A stretch of 64,000 bases of DNA from contig OZ242366.1 of NCBI GenBank assembly GCA_965208945.1, positions 682,001-746,000 of the forward strand, read 5' to 3'. Below the pieces are notes generated by a model. That model saw only the letters and a list, made by a program, of their open reading frames with translations, searched no databases and was not told the origin of the DNA. A program made the translations under genes and the position numbers. Within the stretch, counting starts at the first letter, position 1. The number at the start of each line of letters is the position of its first letter. The stretch comes from JAPPLB01 sp965208945. Lineage in GTDB: Bacteria > Acidobacteriota > Terriglobia > Bryobacterales > UBA6623. Below, piece after piece: positions 43,900-52,618 of this stretch.

Positions 43900-45516
43900 A
43901 TGAAGAGCTACGCTCGGGGCCCGGACTGCGTGCTCATCGAGAAGACCATCGATCAGGTCTTCCGCGGCACGGTAGCGAGAGACCCCGGCCACGAAGCGCT
44001 GCTGTCGCGGCACCAGGCGATACGGCTCAGCTACGGCGAGCTGTCCGAAGAGGTGTCCCGCACGGCCGCCGGCCTGTGGGGGCTCGGCATCCGGCCGGGC
44101 GACCGCGTCGGGATGTGGGCTTATTCCTGCGCGGAGTGGGTGTACCTGCAACTCGCCACGGCCCGTATCGGGGCGGTGCTGGTCAACGTCAACCCCAACT
44201 ACCGCGCGGACGACCTGCGCTACATCCTCGACCGGTCACGCATGAAGGCGATCTTCCTCCACGAAAAGGACAACCGCGTGGACTACCGGGACGTCCTCGA
44301 TCAGGCTCGGGATGGCGCGGAGTTGCCGCTCGCGCACTCGGTGCTTCTGGAAACGAGTGCGTGGGACGACATGATCGCCGCCGGCGAACGGCCCGCGCCG
44401 CCCGAACCGGACCCGAACGATGTCGTCAACATTCAATACACTTCCGGGACTACGGGAAACCCCAAGGGGGTGATGCTCACTCACCGGAACCTGCTGAACA
44501 ACGCCTACCTCGTCGGAAGCTCGATGCATTGGAGCGCGACGGACCGCCTGTGCCTCGCCGTGCCGATGTATCACTGCTTCGGGTGCGTGATGGGTTCGCT
44601 GGCGTGCATGGTCTTCGGCGCGACTCTGGTGATGCCTTCGGCGGTGTTCAATCCGGCGGCCGTCATCGAGACGATCGACCGGGAGCGCTGCACGACGATC
44701 TACGGGGTGCCGACGATGTTCATCGCGGAGTTGGAGCATCCCAAGTTTCCCGAGCACGACATGAGTTCGCTGCGCACGGGCATCATGGCCGGCGCGCCGT
44801 GCCCGGTCGAGCTGATGAAGCGCATCGTGAGCGAGATGCACTGCGCGGAGATGACCATCGCCTACGGGCAGACGGAGGCTTCGCCGGTGATCACGCAATC
44901 ATCGACGACCGACAGCTTGGCGGAGCGTGTCTCGACCGTCGGACGCGTGCTGCCCGGGACGGAGGTGAAGATCATCGACCAGGAGACCGGCGAAACGGTC
45001 GAGGCGGGCGCGCAGGGAGAACTCTGCACCCGCGGCTACCTCGTCATGAAGGGTTACGACCAGGACCCGGAAGGGACGGCCCGCGCCATTGATGCCGAAG
45101 GTTGGCTGCATACCGGCGACTTGGCGACGATGCGGGAAGACGGCTACTTCCGCATCACGGGCCGGCTCAAGGAGATGATCATCCGCGGCGGAGAGAATAT
45201 CTACCCGCGGGAAATCGAAGAGTTCCTGCACCGGCACCCCAAGGTTGCGGATGTGTACGTTGTCGGCCTGCCGGATGAGCGGCTCGGAGAACGGGTGCTG
45301 GCCTGGGTGCGCGTTCTTCCCGGCGAGACCGCCACGGAGGAAGAAATCCGCGATTATTGCCGTGGCCGCATCGCCCACTTCAAGGTCCCGGAATACATCC
45401 GGTTCGTCGACGAGTTCCCGATGACCGTGACGGGAAAGGTGCAGAAGTTCATCATCCGCGAGAGAGAGATCGAGATGCGGAAGTTGGCCGGCGTGGCGCA
45501 GGCGGAGACGGCTTAG
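43900..45516 (+). CDS. AMP-forming acyl-CoA synthetase (fatty-acid--CoA ligase type)
   Basis: The 538-residue protein from ATG 43900 has every ANL-superfamily core motif. The P-loop is NIQYTSGTTGNPKGVMLTHR, followed by VPMYHCFGC, AYGQTEASPV, GWLHTGDLATMREDGYFRIT, GRLKEMIIRGGENIYPREIE, and the C-terminal catalytic lysine motif FPMTVTGKVQKF. It converts a carboxylic acid, ATP and CoA into acyl-CoA, and resembles FadD-like medium- or long-chain ligases. It stands alone. The TAG stop is the first codon of family A copy 9. Confidence 0.93.
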   Translation: MKSYARGPDCVLIEKTIDQVFRGTVARDPGHEALLSRHQAIRLSYGELSEEVSRTAAGLWGLGIRPGDRVGMWAYSCAEWVYLQLATARIGAVLVNVNPNYRADDLRYILDRSRMKAIFLHEKDNRVDYRDVLDQARDGAELPLAHSVLLETSAWDDMIAAGERPAPPEPDPNDVVNIQYTSGTTGNPKGVMLTHRNLLNNAYLVGSSMHWSATDRLCLAVPMYHCFGCVMGSLACMVFGATLVMPSAVFNPAAVIETIDRERCTTIYGVPTMFIAELEHPKFPEHDMSSLRTGIMAGAPCPVELMKRIVSEMHCAEMTIAYGQTEASPVITQSSTTDSLAERVSTVGRVLPGTEVKIIDQETGETVEAGAQGELCTRGYLVMKGYDQDPEGTARAIDAEGWLHTGDLATMREDGYFRITGRLKEMIIRGGENIYPREIEEFLHRHPKVADVYVVGLPDERLGERVLAWVRVLPGETATEEEIRDYCRGRIAHFKVPEYIRFVDEFPMTVTGKVQKFIIREREIEMRKLAGVAQAETA

Positions 45517-45696
45517 CCTGCATTTCTCACCACGTGGCGAGGCGAAGTGCGTGAGAGGGCCGTCAGGACGAGGCGCGCGCCGCTTGGCGCGCGCAGGCGT
45601 ACTTGAACAGTACGTTGAGCACGGCAAGCAAGCGCAACGAAGTCATGGCGGTCGTATCGCGTGCTTCGACCGTCGGGTGGTGAGAAATGCAGGCTA
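45514..45696. repeat. Family A palindromic repeat, copy 9 (forward orientation)
   Basis: Complete 183 bp copy with perfect ends. Its first TAG stops the acyl-CoA ligase gene. Confidence 0.96.
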
Positions 45697-45788
45697 GCGC
45701 AGGTCTTCCACAAGCCGGTCGAGTCGCGCCCCGCCCACTTGCCTATAATGCGGACAATTGGTGTGCGGCGGTACGGAGATTGGTGATC

Positions 45789-46679
45789 ATGAAACGACGA
45801 GAGCTCCTGAAAATGGTACCCGCGGCGGCTTGCGGAGGCTTCGGGCCGGCCGCGGACGGAGCCGTGCCGAAGTCGATGGGAGGCCCGGCGCGCATCAAGT
45901 CGGCGCTGTGCGCCTACTCGTACCGCAGGGAGCTGGCGTCCAGAGCGATGAGCTATGAAGACCTTGTCGACGTGGCCGTCGAGAACGATATCGACGGACT
46001 CGACCTCACGGTCTATTGGCTCCCGAAAACCGGCCTTGACGAATACCTGATTTCACTGCGGCGCAAGGCTTACGTTTCCGCGGTCGAGATCCCGGCGATC
46101 GCGATCCGCTCCGACCTGTGCAAAGGCGACGCGCGGCAGCAGGAGGTCGAGGTGGCCTGGCTGAGCTATTGGGTCGATGTTGCGAACAAGCTTGGCGCGA
46201 GCCATATCCGGGTGTTCGGCGGCAGAGTTCCCGAGGGGGCAACGGAAGATCAGGCCGCGGGCTGGGTGGTCGAGGGCCTCAAACGCGCCGCCGAGTACGC
46301 CGGCAAGAAGGGCGTCATCCTCGGTCTTGAGAATCACGGCGGCATTACGCTCTATGCCGAGCGCGTGGTGCAGATGGTCAAGGCGGTCGACAATCCCTGG
46401 GTGGGGATCAATCTCGACACCGGCAACTTCAAGCGCGATCCCTATCGCGAGATCGAGATGTGCGTTCCCTACGCCGTGAACTCGCAGTTCAAGACGTCGT
46501 TCCGGCTCGAAGACGGCCGGCGCGAGCCGTGCGACTGGGAACGCGTGATGAAAATGTTCGCCGCAAGCGGCTACAAAGGCTACATCTCGCTGGAGTACTC
46601 CGCGGAGGAACCGGTGGAAACGGCCGTGCCGAAATACCTCGCGCGGCTCCGGGATTTGAGCCGAAAGTATTCGGCCTGA
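45789..46679 (+). CDS. Sugar phosphate isomerase/epimerase family protein (TIM barrel)
   Basis: The 296-residue protein starts at ATG 45789. The N-terminus MKRRELLKMVPAAACGGFGP looks like a Tat or Sec signal. The barrel shows IDGLDLTVYWLP, IRVFGGRVPEG, LGLENHGGI, VGINLDTGNF and YISLEYS, which carry the metal-binding Glu, Asp and His residues of the xylose-isomerase-like superfamily. TATAAT at 45744-45749 could be its -10 box. The substrate is unknown. The gene lies between family A copies 9 and 10. Confidence 0.85.
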   Translation: MKRRELLKMVPAAACGGFGPAADGAVPKSMGGPARIKSALCAYSYRRELASRAMSYEDLVDVAVENDIDGLDLTVYWLPKTGLDEYLISLRRKAYVSAVEIPAIAIRSDLCKGDARQQEVEVAWLSYWVDVANKLGASHIRVFGGRVPEGATEDQAAGWVVEGLKRAAEYAGKKGVILGLENHGGITLYAERVVQMVKAVDNPWVGINLDTGNFKRDPYREIEMCVPYAVNSQFKTSFRLEDGRREPCDWERVMKMFAASGYKGYISLEYSAEEPVETAVPKYLARLRDLSRKYSA

Positions 46680-46706
46680 AATCGCTTTTTTCTGCAACGG
46701 TCAAAC

Positions 46707-46909
46707 TAACCCGTATTTCTCACCACCCGACGGTCGAAGCACGCGATACGACCGCCAGGACTTCGCTTTTCCTTCGCAACGCTTGCTTGCCGTGCTCGAT
46801 GTACGGTCAAGTACGCCTGCGCGCGCCTTTTTCCTCCGCCCGGCTTGCGCCTAGTCCTGACGGTCCTCGCACGCACTTCGCCTCGCCACGTGGTGAGCAA
46901 TACAGGCTA
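46707..46909. repeat. Family A palindromic repeat, copy 10 (reverse orientation, expanded)
   Basis: This is a 203 bp copy with ends TAACCCGTATTTCTCACCAC and GTGGTGAGCAATACAGGCTA. Two T-rich additions (CTTTTCCTTCGCAA near 46766 and TTTTTCCTCCGCCCGG near 46828) sit at matching places in the two arms, so the palindrome is partly kept. The right edge joins AAAT to make TAAAAT, a possible -10 box for the next gene. Confidence 0.9.
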
Positions 46910-46940
46910 AAATACAGGGTCGCCGCGACACGGAACCGTC

Positions 46941-47594
46941 TTGCGTAACAACGTCGTTCTCGCCGTCATTGTCTCGGCGCTGCTCATCTGTTTTGTCTTC
47001 GCCAGTTGGAAGCTGGGGCTGATCGGGCGCCTCAGCGACTACGACCAACTGGTCACGACGATGCGCGGCGAGGGTTCGTGGGGACCGCTGGTCTGCATCG
47101 GCATTCAGTTCGTACAGGTTGTCATCTTCGCCATACCCGGCGAAATCACGCAGATCGCGGCCGGCTATGTTTTCGGAGCCTGGAAGGGCTTTCTATACGC
47201 GGTCGTGGGGATCATGCTGGGGTCGGCATGCAACTACTCGTTCGCGCGGCTGGTCGGACGCCCGGTGATGGAAAAGGTGTTGGGACAAAGACGGCTGGAG
47301 CGGATGGACAAGCTGTTCGGATCGAACAAGGGGAAATCCGCTCTGTTCGTCCTGTTCCTGCTACCCGGTATGCCCAAGGACGCAATGTCGTACGCCGCGG
47401 GGCTGACTCAACTGAAGGTGGGTGAGTTTGTCGTGATCTCCGGATTGGCGCGTATGCCGGCGCTGCTGTTCAGCACGCTGATGGGCTCGCAGCTTTACGA
47501 CCGTGACTACGGAGCGATGATCATGACCGCCGTCATCGGCGGCGCGGCGATTGGCGCGTTCTACTGGTACCAGAAGAAGTTGATTCGGTCATGA
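46941..47594 (+). CDS. TVP38/TMEM64 (VTT/SNARE-associated) membrane protein
   Basis: The 217-residue protein is read from a TTG at 46941. Several membrane segments are visible (VVLAVIVSALLICFVFASW; LVCIGIQFVQVVIFAIPGEI; GFLYAVVGIMLGSACNYSFA; a C-terminal helix ending YWYQKK). The VTT-domain motifs are IPGEITQIAAGYVFG and LFLLPGMPKDAMSYAAGLTQ. DedA/TVP38 proteins are implicated in lipid-carrier recycling and membrane homeostasis. It overlaps the next gene (ATGA). Confidence 0.88.
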   Translation: MRNNVVLAVIVSALLICFVFASWKLGLIGRLSDYDQLVTTMRGEGSWGPLVCIGIQFVQVVIFAIPGEITQIAAGYVFGAWKGFLYAVVGIMLGSACNYSFARLVGRPVMEKVLGQRRLERMDKLFGSNKGKSALFVLFLLPGMPKDAMSYAAGLTQLKVGEFVVISGLARMPALLFSTLMGSQLYDRDYGAMIMTAVIGGAAIGAFYWYQKKLIRS

Positions 47595-48421
47595 TCCGTC
47601 TGATGACTGCGAAAGATATTCCTGCGGGAATGCGCCTGAAGGAAGCGGCCGGCTGGAACCAGACGACCCGCGACTGGGCAAACCTGTTGGCGATCGAGCC
47701 GCAAGGCTGCTGGGTGTACGAGGCTGACGGCGTCATAGCGGGCTCGACGACGGCGGTTCTTTATGGACAGGACCTGGCGTGGATCGGCATGGTGCTCGTG
47801 CTGCCCGAGTATCGCGGCCAAGGGATTGCACGGCGATTGATGCAGCACGCGCTGCGATACCTCGACGAACGCGGCGTGCGGTGCGTGAAGCTCGATGCCA
47901 CCGACATGGGCAAACCTCTTTACGAACAGTTGGGCTTCGTCGACGAGGCCGTGATTGAACGCTGGGCGGTCATCTCCGATGCGCAAGATGCCGAAGAGCC
48001 GGAGACCGGAACGGAACGGCTTGCTGACACCGTGGCAATCGCGGAACGGGATCGAGCGGCGTTCGGTGCCGACAGAAGCCGCTTGTTGCAGCGGCTGCTC
48101 GAAGTCTTTCCACACGACGCAGTGCGCTTGCCGGGAGGGTACGTGATGGGCCGACCTGGCTCGAACGCGCATTTCATCGGCCCCTGCGTCGCGGACGACC
48201 CGAGTACCGCCCGCCGTCTCATCGCGCACGTCCTGGAGCGGCACGCAGGGACTCCTCTGTTCTGGGATCTGCTCCCGGACAACGAAGAGGCAGCGGCGCT
48301 GGCCCGTTCGTTCGGGTTCGAGCCTCGTCGCAAATTATTGCGAATGTTGCGCACAAGTGCAGAATCCCCCTACGGGAATGTGCAACAGGTTTTCGCGGCC
48401 GCGGGATTCGAATACGGTTAG
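47591..48421 (+). CDS. GNAT-family N-acetyltransferase
   Basis: This is a 276-residue protein. The N-terminal GNAT domain shows IRLMTAKDIPAGMRLKEAAG and motif A MVLVLPEYRGQGIARRLMQH for acetyl-CoA binding, then LDATDMGKPLYEQLGF. The C-terminal half (VAIAERDRAAFGADR ... SFGFEPRRKLLRML) is the accessory domain of the YitI-like, two-domain GNAT type. The start overlaps the stop of the membrane-protein gene. The substrate is unknown. Confidence 0.88.
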   Translation: MIRLMTAKDIPAGMRLKEAAGWNQTTRDWANLLAIEPQGCWVYEADGVIAGSTTAVLYGQDLAWIGMVLVLPEYRGQGIARRLMQHALRYLDERGVRCVKLDATDMGKPLYEQLGFVDEAVIERWAVISDAQDAEEPETGTERLADTVAIAERDRAAFGADRSRLLQRLLEVFPHDAVRLPGGYVMGRPGSNAHFIGPCVADDPSTARRLIAHVLERHAGTPLFWDLLPDNEEAAALARSFGFEPRRKLLRMLRTSAESPYGNVQQVFAAAGFEYG

Positions 48422-48424
48422 AAC

Positions 48425-49531
48425 ATGCAGACAACAATCGTTCTCAGACGGGTGTCCATTCCTTTTCGGGAGCCCTTTCGCATCTCGAACGGAGTAGCCG
48501 CCGCCACCGACAGCGTCATTGTCGAGATCCAGAGAGGAGGACTCTCGGGGTTCGGCGAGGCAGGGCCGTTGCCCGGAGGCGCTTACTCCTCGGAGACGGC
48601 GGCGTCGAGTTGGACTCGGCTTGAGGAGAAGCTCATTCCCCTGTGGCTGGAATCCAGCTTCGGCCATCCTGCGGAGGTGGGACCGGCGCTGGATGCGGTT
48701 CCCGGCGAGGCTTTCGCGCGCGCCGCCTTGGAGGGCGCATCGTGGGACCTTGCCGCTGCGGAGACGGGAGAGCCGTTGTGGCGGATGCTGGGCTCGCAGG
48801 TGAGGCCGGTCGAGTCCGGCGTGGCAATCGGTCTCTTCGACACGCTGGACGAGCTGTTGGCGCGAGTCGAGACCTACCTCGCACAGGGGTATCGCAGAAC
48901 GAAGATCAAGATTCAGCCGGGATGGGATATTGAGCCGGTCCGGGCGATTCGCGAGCGATTCGGGGCGATCCCGCTGATGGTTGACGCGAATACGGCTTAC
49001 ACCCTGGCCGACGCCGATGTGTTCCGGGAACTGGACCGCTTCGATCTGATGATGTTCGAGCAGCCACTGGCGGGACCGGCCCTCGAGGACCTGGCGCAAC
49101 TACAGCGTCAGGTCAAGACGCCGGTTTGCGCCGACGAGTCGGCGGAAAGCATGGAGGCGCTGGAGACGATGATCGGACTGGGATCGGCGAAGATCATCAA
49201 CATCAAGATCCAGCGCGTCGGCGGCCTGACGAACGCTCTCCGCATGCACGACCGGGCGCGGCAGGCCGGACTGGGCATCTGGCTCGGCACGATGCCCGAA
49301 TTGGGGGTTGCTTCGGCTCAGGGCTTGCATTTGGCCACGCTGCCGGGCTTCAACTATCCCACGGATGTCGAGGCCTCCGAGCGCTGGTACGAAGACGACC
49401 TTGTCGACCCGTTGATCACACTCGACGGCGACGGCTGCATCCACATACCCGAAGGCCCGGGCATGGGTTACCGCGTCGACCGCGCCAAGCTGGACCGCTA
49501 CACGACCCGGAAAATGGAATTCTCCACGTGA
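48425..49531 (+). CDS. Enolase-superfamily o-succinylbenzoate synthase / N-acylamino-acid racemase-type protein
   Basis: The 368-residue protein carries all catalytic features of the MenC2/NSAR branch of the enolase superfamily. These are the KxK pair (K160, K162 in RTKIKIQPG), metal ligands D187 (MVDANTAY), E212 (FEQPL) and D237 (CADES), and the opposite lysine K261 (INIKIQRVGG). This branch includes menaquinone o-succinylbenzoate synthase and N-succinylamino acid racemases. No other men genes are in the window, so either role is possible. It overlaps the next gene by four bases. Confidence 0.88.
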   Translation: MQTTIVLRRVSIPFREPFRISNGVAAATDSVIVEIQRGGLSGFGEAGPLPGGAYSSETAASSWTRLEEKLIPLWLESSFGHPAEVGPALDAVPGEAFARAALEGASWDLAAAETGEPLWRMLGSQVRPVESGVAIGLFDTLDELLARVETYLAQGYRRTKIKIQPGWDIEPVRAIRERFGAIPLMVDANTAYTLADADVFRELDRFDLMMFEQPLAGPALEDLAQLQRQVKTPVCADESAESMEALETMIGLGSAKIINIKIQRVGGLTNALRMHDRARQAGLGIWLGTMPELGVASAQGLHLATLPGFNYPTDVEASERWYEDDLVDPLITLDGDGCIHIPEGPGMGYRVDRAKLDRYTTRKMEFST

Positions 49532-50379
49532 TCGTCCAACGGCAGCGCTACGATTGGCGGATTCGCGACCGCAGCTTCACGTTGGGCGCGCGAACCCTCA
49601 TCATGGGCGTGGTCAGCCTGGAGAACGAGGGCGAAGGAAAGCGAATCGAGCCCGGACTGGTGCTTGACAAAGCCCGCGAACTCGAACGCCAGGGAGCAGA
49701 CCTGATCGAGTTGCATGCCGGTCCGATCTATATCGGCTCACGGCCTCTCAGCGCCGATGAGGAACTCCGGAAGCTCGTGCCGGTCTTGCGGAAGCTACGG
49801 CACAACCTTGACACGCCGGTCTCCATCAATACCTACAACGCCGCGACGGCCGAGCGGGCCGTTGAGCTCGGCGTGCAGATCATCAACGATGTCAGTGGCC
49901 TGGCTTTCGACGCCAAGCTGGCGGGGGTGATCAACCAATCCAACGTGGGGCTGATTCTGACCCATCTGCGCGGCACTCCCGACACCTGGAAACGGTTGCC
50001 GGCCTTGCCGGATCTGGTGGCGGCGATCGGTCGCGACCTGGTATCGAGCCTGGCGCGAGCGCGGCGGGCCGGCATCGACAGGCGACGCATCGTCATCGAT
50101 CCCGGCCTGGAACTCGGCAAAAGAGGTCTCGAGAACTTTCGAGTCCTGACGCAATTGGACCGACTGGGGCAGCTTCAGCAACCCATTCTGGTAAGTCCTT
50201 CCCGTAAACGGTTCATGACCGAATCAGTGCGCGCCAGCAATGCGGAATGGACCCTGGCCGCGGTGGCTCTATCGACGATCGCAATCTACGGCGGAGCGCA
50301 CATCGTCCGCGTGCACGAGGTGGAAGCGGTGGCACAGGCGGCCAAGGCGGCGGATCGAGTTTTCGAGCTGGAGAACTGA
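49528..50379 (+). CDS. Divergent dihydropteroate-synthase-like protein
   Basis: The 283-residue protein starts at GTG 49528 (GTGA overlap with the enolase gene). It has the DHPS TIM barrel: GVVSLENEGEG in place of the usual NVTPDSFSDGG loop, GADLIELHA, SINTYNAATAERAVELGVQI with INDVSG, IDPGLELGKR, and SPSRKRFM for the late S-x-K-x-F motif. The core pterin-site motifs are changed (VSLENE instead of NVTPDS; N instead of D in SINTY). It may be a folP paralogue with another substrate, or the host's only, diverged FolP. The linked MenC-type enolase suggests a shared pathway. Confidence 0.75.
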   Translation: MIVQRQRYDWRIRDRSFTLGARTLIMGVVSLENEGEGKRIEPGLVLDKARELERQGADLIELHAGPIYIGSRPLSADEELRKLVPVLRKLRHNLDTPVSINTYNAATAERAVELGVQIINDVSGLAFDAKLAGVINQSNVGLILTHLRGTPDTWKRLPALPDLVAAIGRDLVSSLARARRAGIDRRRIVIDPGLELGKRGLENFRVLTQLDRLGQLQQPILVSPSRKRFMTESVRASNAEWTLAAVALSTIAIYGGAHIVRVHEVEAVAQAAKAADRVFELEN

Positions 50380-50415
50380 AAGGTACAAGTCAACATAATC
50401 ATCTCGTCCTTGAAC

Positions 50416-51141
50416 ATGATGAAGACCCATCGCATCCCCACGATCTGCCTCACCGCACTGCTGACCGCTGCCGCTTTAGCACTATTTGTTCCGGGGCGGC
50501 CGGCCGAGGCCAGCGGCGAAGAAGGGCCGCCTGCTGCACGCAGCGAATACAAGGGCCGCCGCATCGCTCAGACCATGAGCTTCCACGGCGCTCCCTGGCT
50601 CATCCGCCCGGAGCGAGACCGCGAGGAGAACACCAAGCTGCTCATCGAGGCGCTGCAAGTGAAAGAAGGACAAACGATCGCGGACATCGGCTGCGGCAAC
50701 GGCTTCTACACATTGCAGCTCGCCGAACTTGTCGGCCCCAACGGACGAGTTCTGGCCGTAGACATCCAGCCCGAGATGCTTGCCCTGCTCGGTGAGCGGG
50801 CATCCGGAGCAGGCATAGAGAACATCGAGCCGATTCTCGGCGCTCCGGCTGATCCCAAGCTGCCGGCGGGAGCGGTCGATGTTGTCCTCCTCGTCGACGT
50901 CTATCACGAGTTCTCCTACCCCGAGCGAATGCTGGCGGCCATGCGAGCAAGCCTCAAGCCCAAAGGGCGGATCGCCCTGGCCGAGTACCGCATGGAGGAT
51001 CCCTCCGTGCCCATCAAACTGCTACACAAGATGAGCAAGAAGCAGATTCTCAAGGAGTACCGTGCAAACGGGCTCACACTCGTTCACGAGTTCGATGAAC
51101 TTCCCTGGCAGCACCTGATGTTCTTCGGCCGAGCGGACTGA
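50416..51141 (+). CDS. Exported class I SAM-dependent methyltransferase
   Basis: The roughly 241-residue protein starts at ATG 50416, with alternatives TTG 50410 and ATG 50419. A signal peptide (ICLTALLTAAALALFVPG) precedes a methyltransferase fold with motif I IADIGCGNGFYTLQLAELVG, then VLAVDIQPEMLALL, VDVVLLVDVYHEFS and GRIALAEYR. Exported SAM methyltransferases with a leading signal are a recurrent oddity in Acidobacteria and Planctomycetes; whether they act outside the cytoplasm is unknown. The substrate is unclear. Confidence 0.82.
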   Translation: MMKTHRIPTICLTALLTAAALALFVPGRPAEASGEEGPPAARSEYKGRRIAQTMSFHGAPWLIRPERDREENTKLLIEALQVKEGQTIADIGCGNGFYTLQLAELVGPNGRVLAVDIQPEMLALLGERASGAGIENIEPILGAPADPKLPAGAVDVVLLVDVYHEFSYPERMLAAMRASLKPKGRIALAEYRMEDPSVPIKLLHKMSKKQILKEYRANGLTLVHEFDELPWQHLMFFGRAD

Positions 51142-51243
51142 GCGCGAGCAGAGAGAAGGTTACGTCAAGTGCATCGAGGCGCGTCTCAGCACAATACAGG
51201 CTGAGCGTCACCCAAGCACAGCCCAATAGGGAAATGAGAGAAC

Positions 51244-51696
51244 ATGGCGACGACCATACCGCAGAACTTCGATAACCACGTAATGATCCCGAAGGGATTG
51301 ATCAAGGTGATCCTCGCGACCTTGGTGGGCATGATTTGTGCTGTTACGGGACTCTTCATGGTGAAGTCCACCACGGGGATCTACCTCATTGGAGCCGGGA
51401 CCGTACTGGTCGGAGGTAGCGCGATCGTCGGTCTGGGATTGGCTCGCCGCTATTGCACGAAGCTGCAAGACCGCATCATCCGTCTGGAGATGCACATTCG
51501 ATTGGAGAAGATTCTACCGGCGGAGTTGCAAGCGGCGATCCCGACGCTGACAATCCCACAACTGATCGGGCTGCGTTTCGCTTCCGACACCGAGATGCCG
51601 GATCTGGTTCGCAAAGTCGTCGCCGAGAATATCGAAGACCGCACCGCTATCAAGAAGATGGTGAAGGATTGGCAGGGCGACTATGACCGCGTCTAG
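51244..51696 (+). CDS. DUF6526 family membrane protein
   Basis: This 150-residue protein has two membrane segments (LIKVILATLVGMICAVTGLF and IYLIGAGTVLVGGSAIVGLG), then the family motif KLQDRIIRLEMHIRLEKILP. TIPQLIGLRFASDTEMPDLV and AIKKMVKDWQGDYDR end the protein, as in DUF6526. The function is unknown. The TAG stop begins TAGCCTG, the first seven bases of a family A end, but no further match follows beyond this. Confidence 0.8.
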   Translation: MATTIPQNFDNHVMIPKGLIKVILATLVGMICAVTGLFMVKSTTGIYLIGAGTVLVGGSAIVGLGLARRYCTKLQDRIIRLEMHIRLEKILPAELQAAIPTLTIPQLIGLRFASDTEMPDLVRKVVAENIEDRTAIKKMVKDWQGDYDRV

Positions 51697-51704
51697 CCTG
51701 TGCA

Positions 51705-52505
51705 TCAGCGCAGCATCTGCTCGGCGCCTGCTCTCATGAACAGAAAGTCGCTTCCGAGCGTCATGAACTTTGCGCCCTTGGCGTGCCATTCCCGCACTTC
51801 CTCGATCGACCCCGATGTCATGCCGAAGGGCATGCCATGCACTTTCGCAGCTTCCAAAATGCGCTCACACGAGGCAAGCACTTCCGGTGTTCGGGCGAAG
51901 GTCGTGTACGAATCCGCTCCGCCTCCGGCTGAGCTTGACGGGCCGGTGATCGACTGACCGGGTTCCAACATCGAGAACGCAAGGTCATTCGGGCCGATGA
52001 ACACGGCATCCACTCCGGGCACGGTGAGCATTTCGTCGATCTGCTCGACACCGGTATGGCTTTCGACTTGGATGACGAGGGTCGCCCTGCGATCGGCGTC
52101 GGCCATGTACTCCTTTGCCGCAAAGCCATAGCGGGCAGCCCGAAACGGACCGAAGCTGCGTTTGCCCTTCGGCGGAAACTTGGCGGCGTCAACGGCCCGG
52201 CGGGCGTCGGCGACGGAGTTCACCATCGGCACGAGAACCGCGTCGACGCCCTGATCGAAGAGCCAGTTGATGTTGTGATAATCGTTCTGCGCGGCGCGGA
52301 CTACGGGCGTTACCGGAGAGTCGGCGAAGGCGCCCAGCACCGACGGAAAGTCCGACTGGGTAATCTCGGAATGCTGCAAGTCAAGGATCAGAAAATCCAG
52401 TCCAAGGTGGGTCATCACCTCGGCGGAGGCATAGCTGGAAAACGAGCACCAGCCGCCGATCAGGTCAGACTCGTTCCGAAGACGTTCAACAAAGGGTTCT
52501 CGCAT
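51705..52505 (-). CDS. HpcH/HpaI family aldolase (2-keto-3-deoxy sugar-acid aldolase type)
   Basis: The 266-residue protein starts at ATG 52505. Family motifs are GGWCSFSSYASAEVMTHLGL, FLILDLQHSE, VTPVVRAAQNDYHNINWLFD, GVDAVLVPMVNSVADARRAV, FGPFRAARYG, TLVIQVESHTGVEQIDE, and VDAVFIGPNDLAFSM. The E and D in the last two are the metal ligands. Such class II aldolases cleave keto-deoxy sugar acids to pyruvate plus an aldehyde. TACAAT at 52513-52518 ends 7 bases before the ATG, suiting a leaderless transcript. It is convergent with the DUF6526 gene. Confidence 0.87.
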   Translation of the reverse strand: MREPFVERLRNESDLIGGWCSFSSYASAEVMTHLGLDFLILDLQHSEITQSDFPSVLGAFADSPVTPVVRAAQNDYHNINWLFDQGVDAVLVPMVNSVADARRAVDAAKFPPKGKRSFGPFRAARYGFAAKEYMADADRRATLVIQVESHTGVEQIDEMLTVPGVDAVFIGPNDLAFSMLEPGQSITGPSSSAGGGADSYTTFARTPEVLASCERILEAAKVHGMPFGMTSGSIEEVREWHAKGAKFMTLGSDFLFMRAGAEQMLR

Positions 52506-52512
52506 GGCGCCT

Positions 52513-52518
52513 ATTGTA
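52513..52518 (-). promoter_or_regulatory. TACAAT box seven bases before the aldolase start
   Basis: Minus-strand TACAAT followed by AGGCGCC and the ATG. This is the same arrangement as at 17886 and, with 9 bases, at 43900. Confidence 0.35.
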
Positions 52519-52618
52519 AAGTGATCAGGGAACAGACGCTGACGATGGATCTGTTGCTCTCGGCGGGGAGAGATATGCAGACTCGAAATCGGGGATGAAT
52601 TCCAGTAATCTAGTCCAT

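Noticed and set aside
51180..51205. ACAATACAGGCTGAG as a family A right-end remnant
   Set aside because: It resembles the right edge of copy 10, but too few bases match to claim it.
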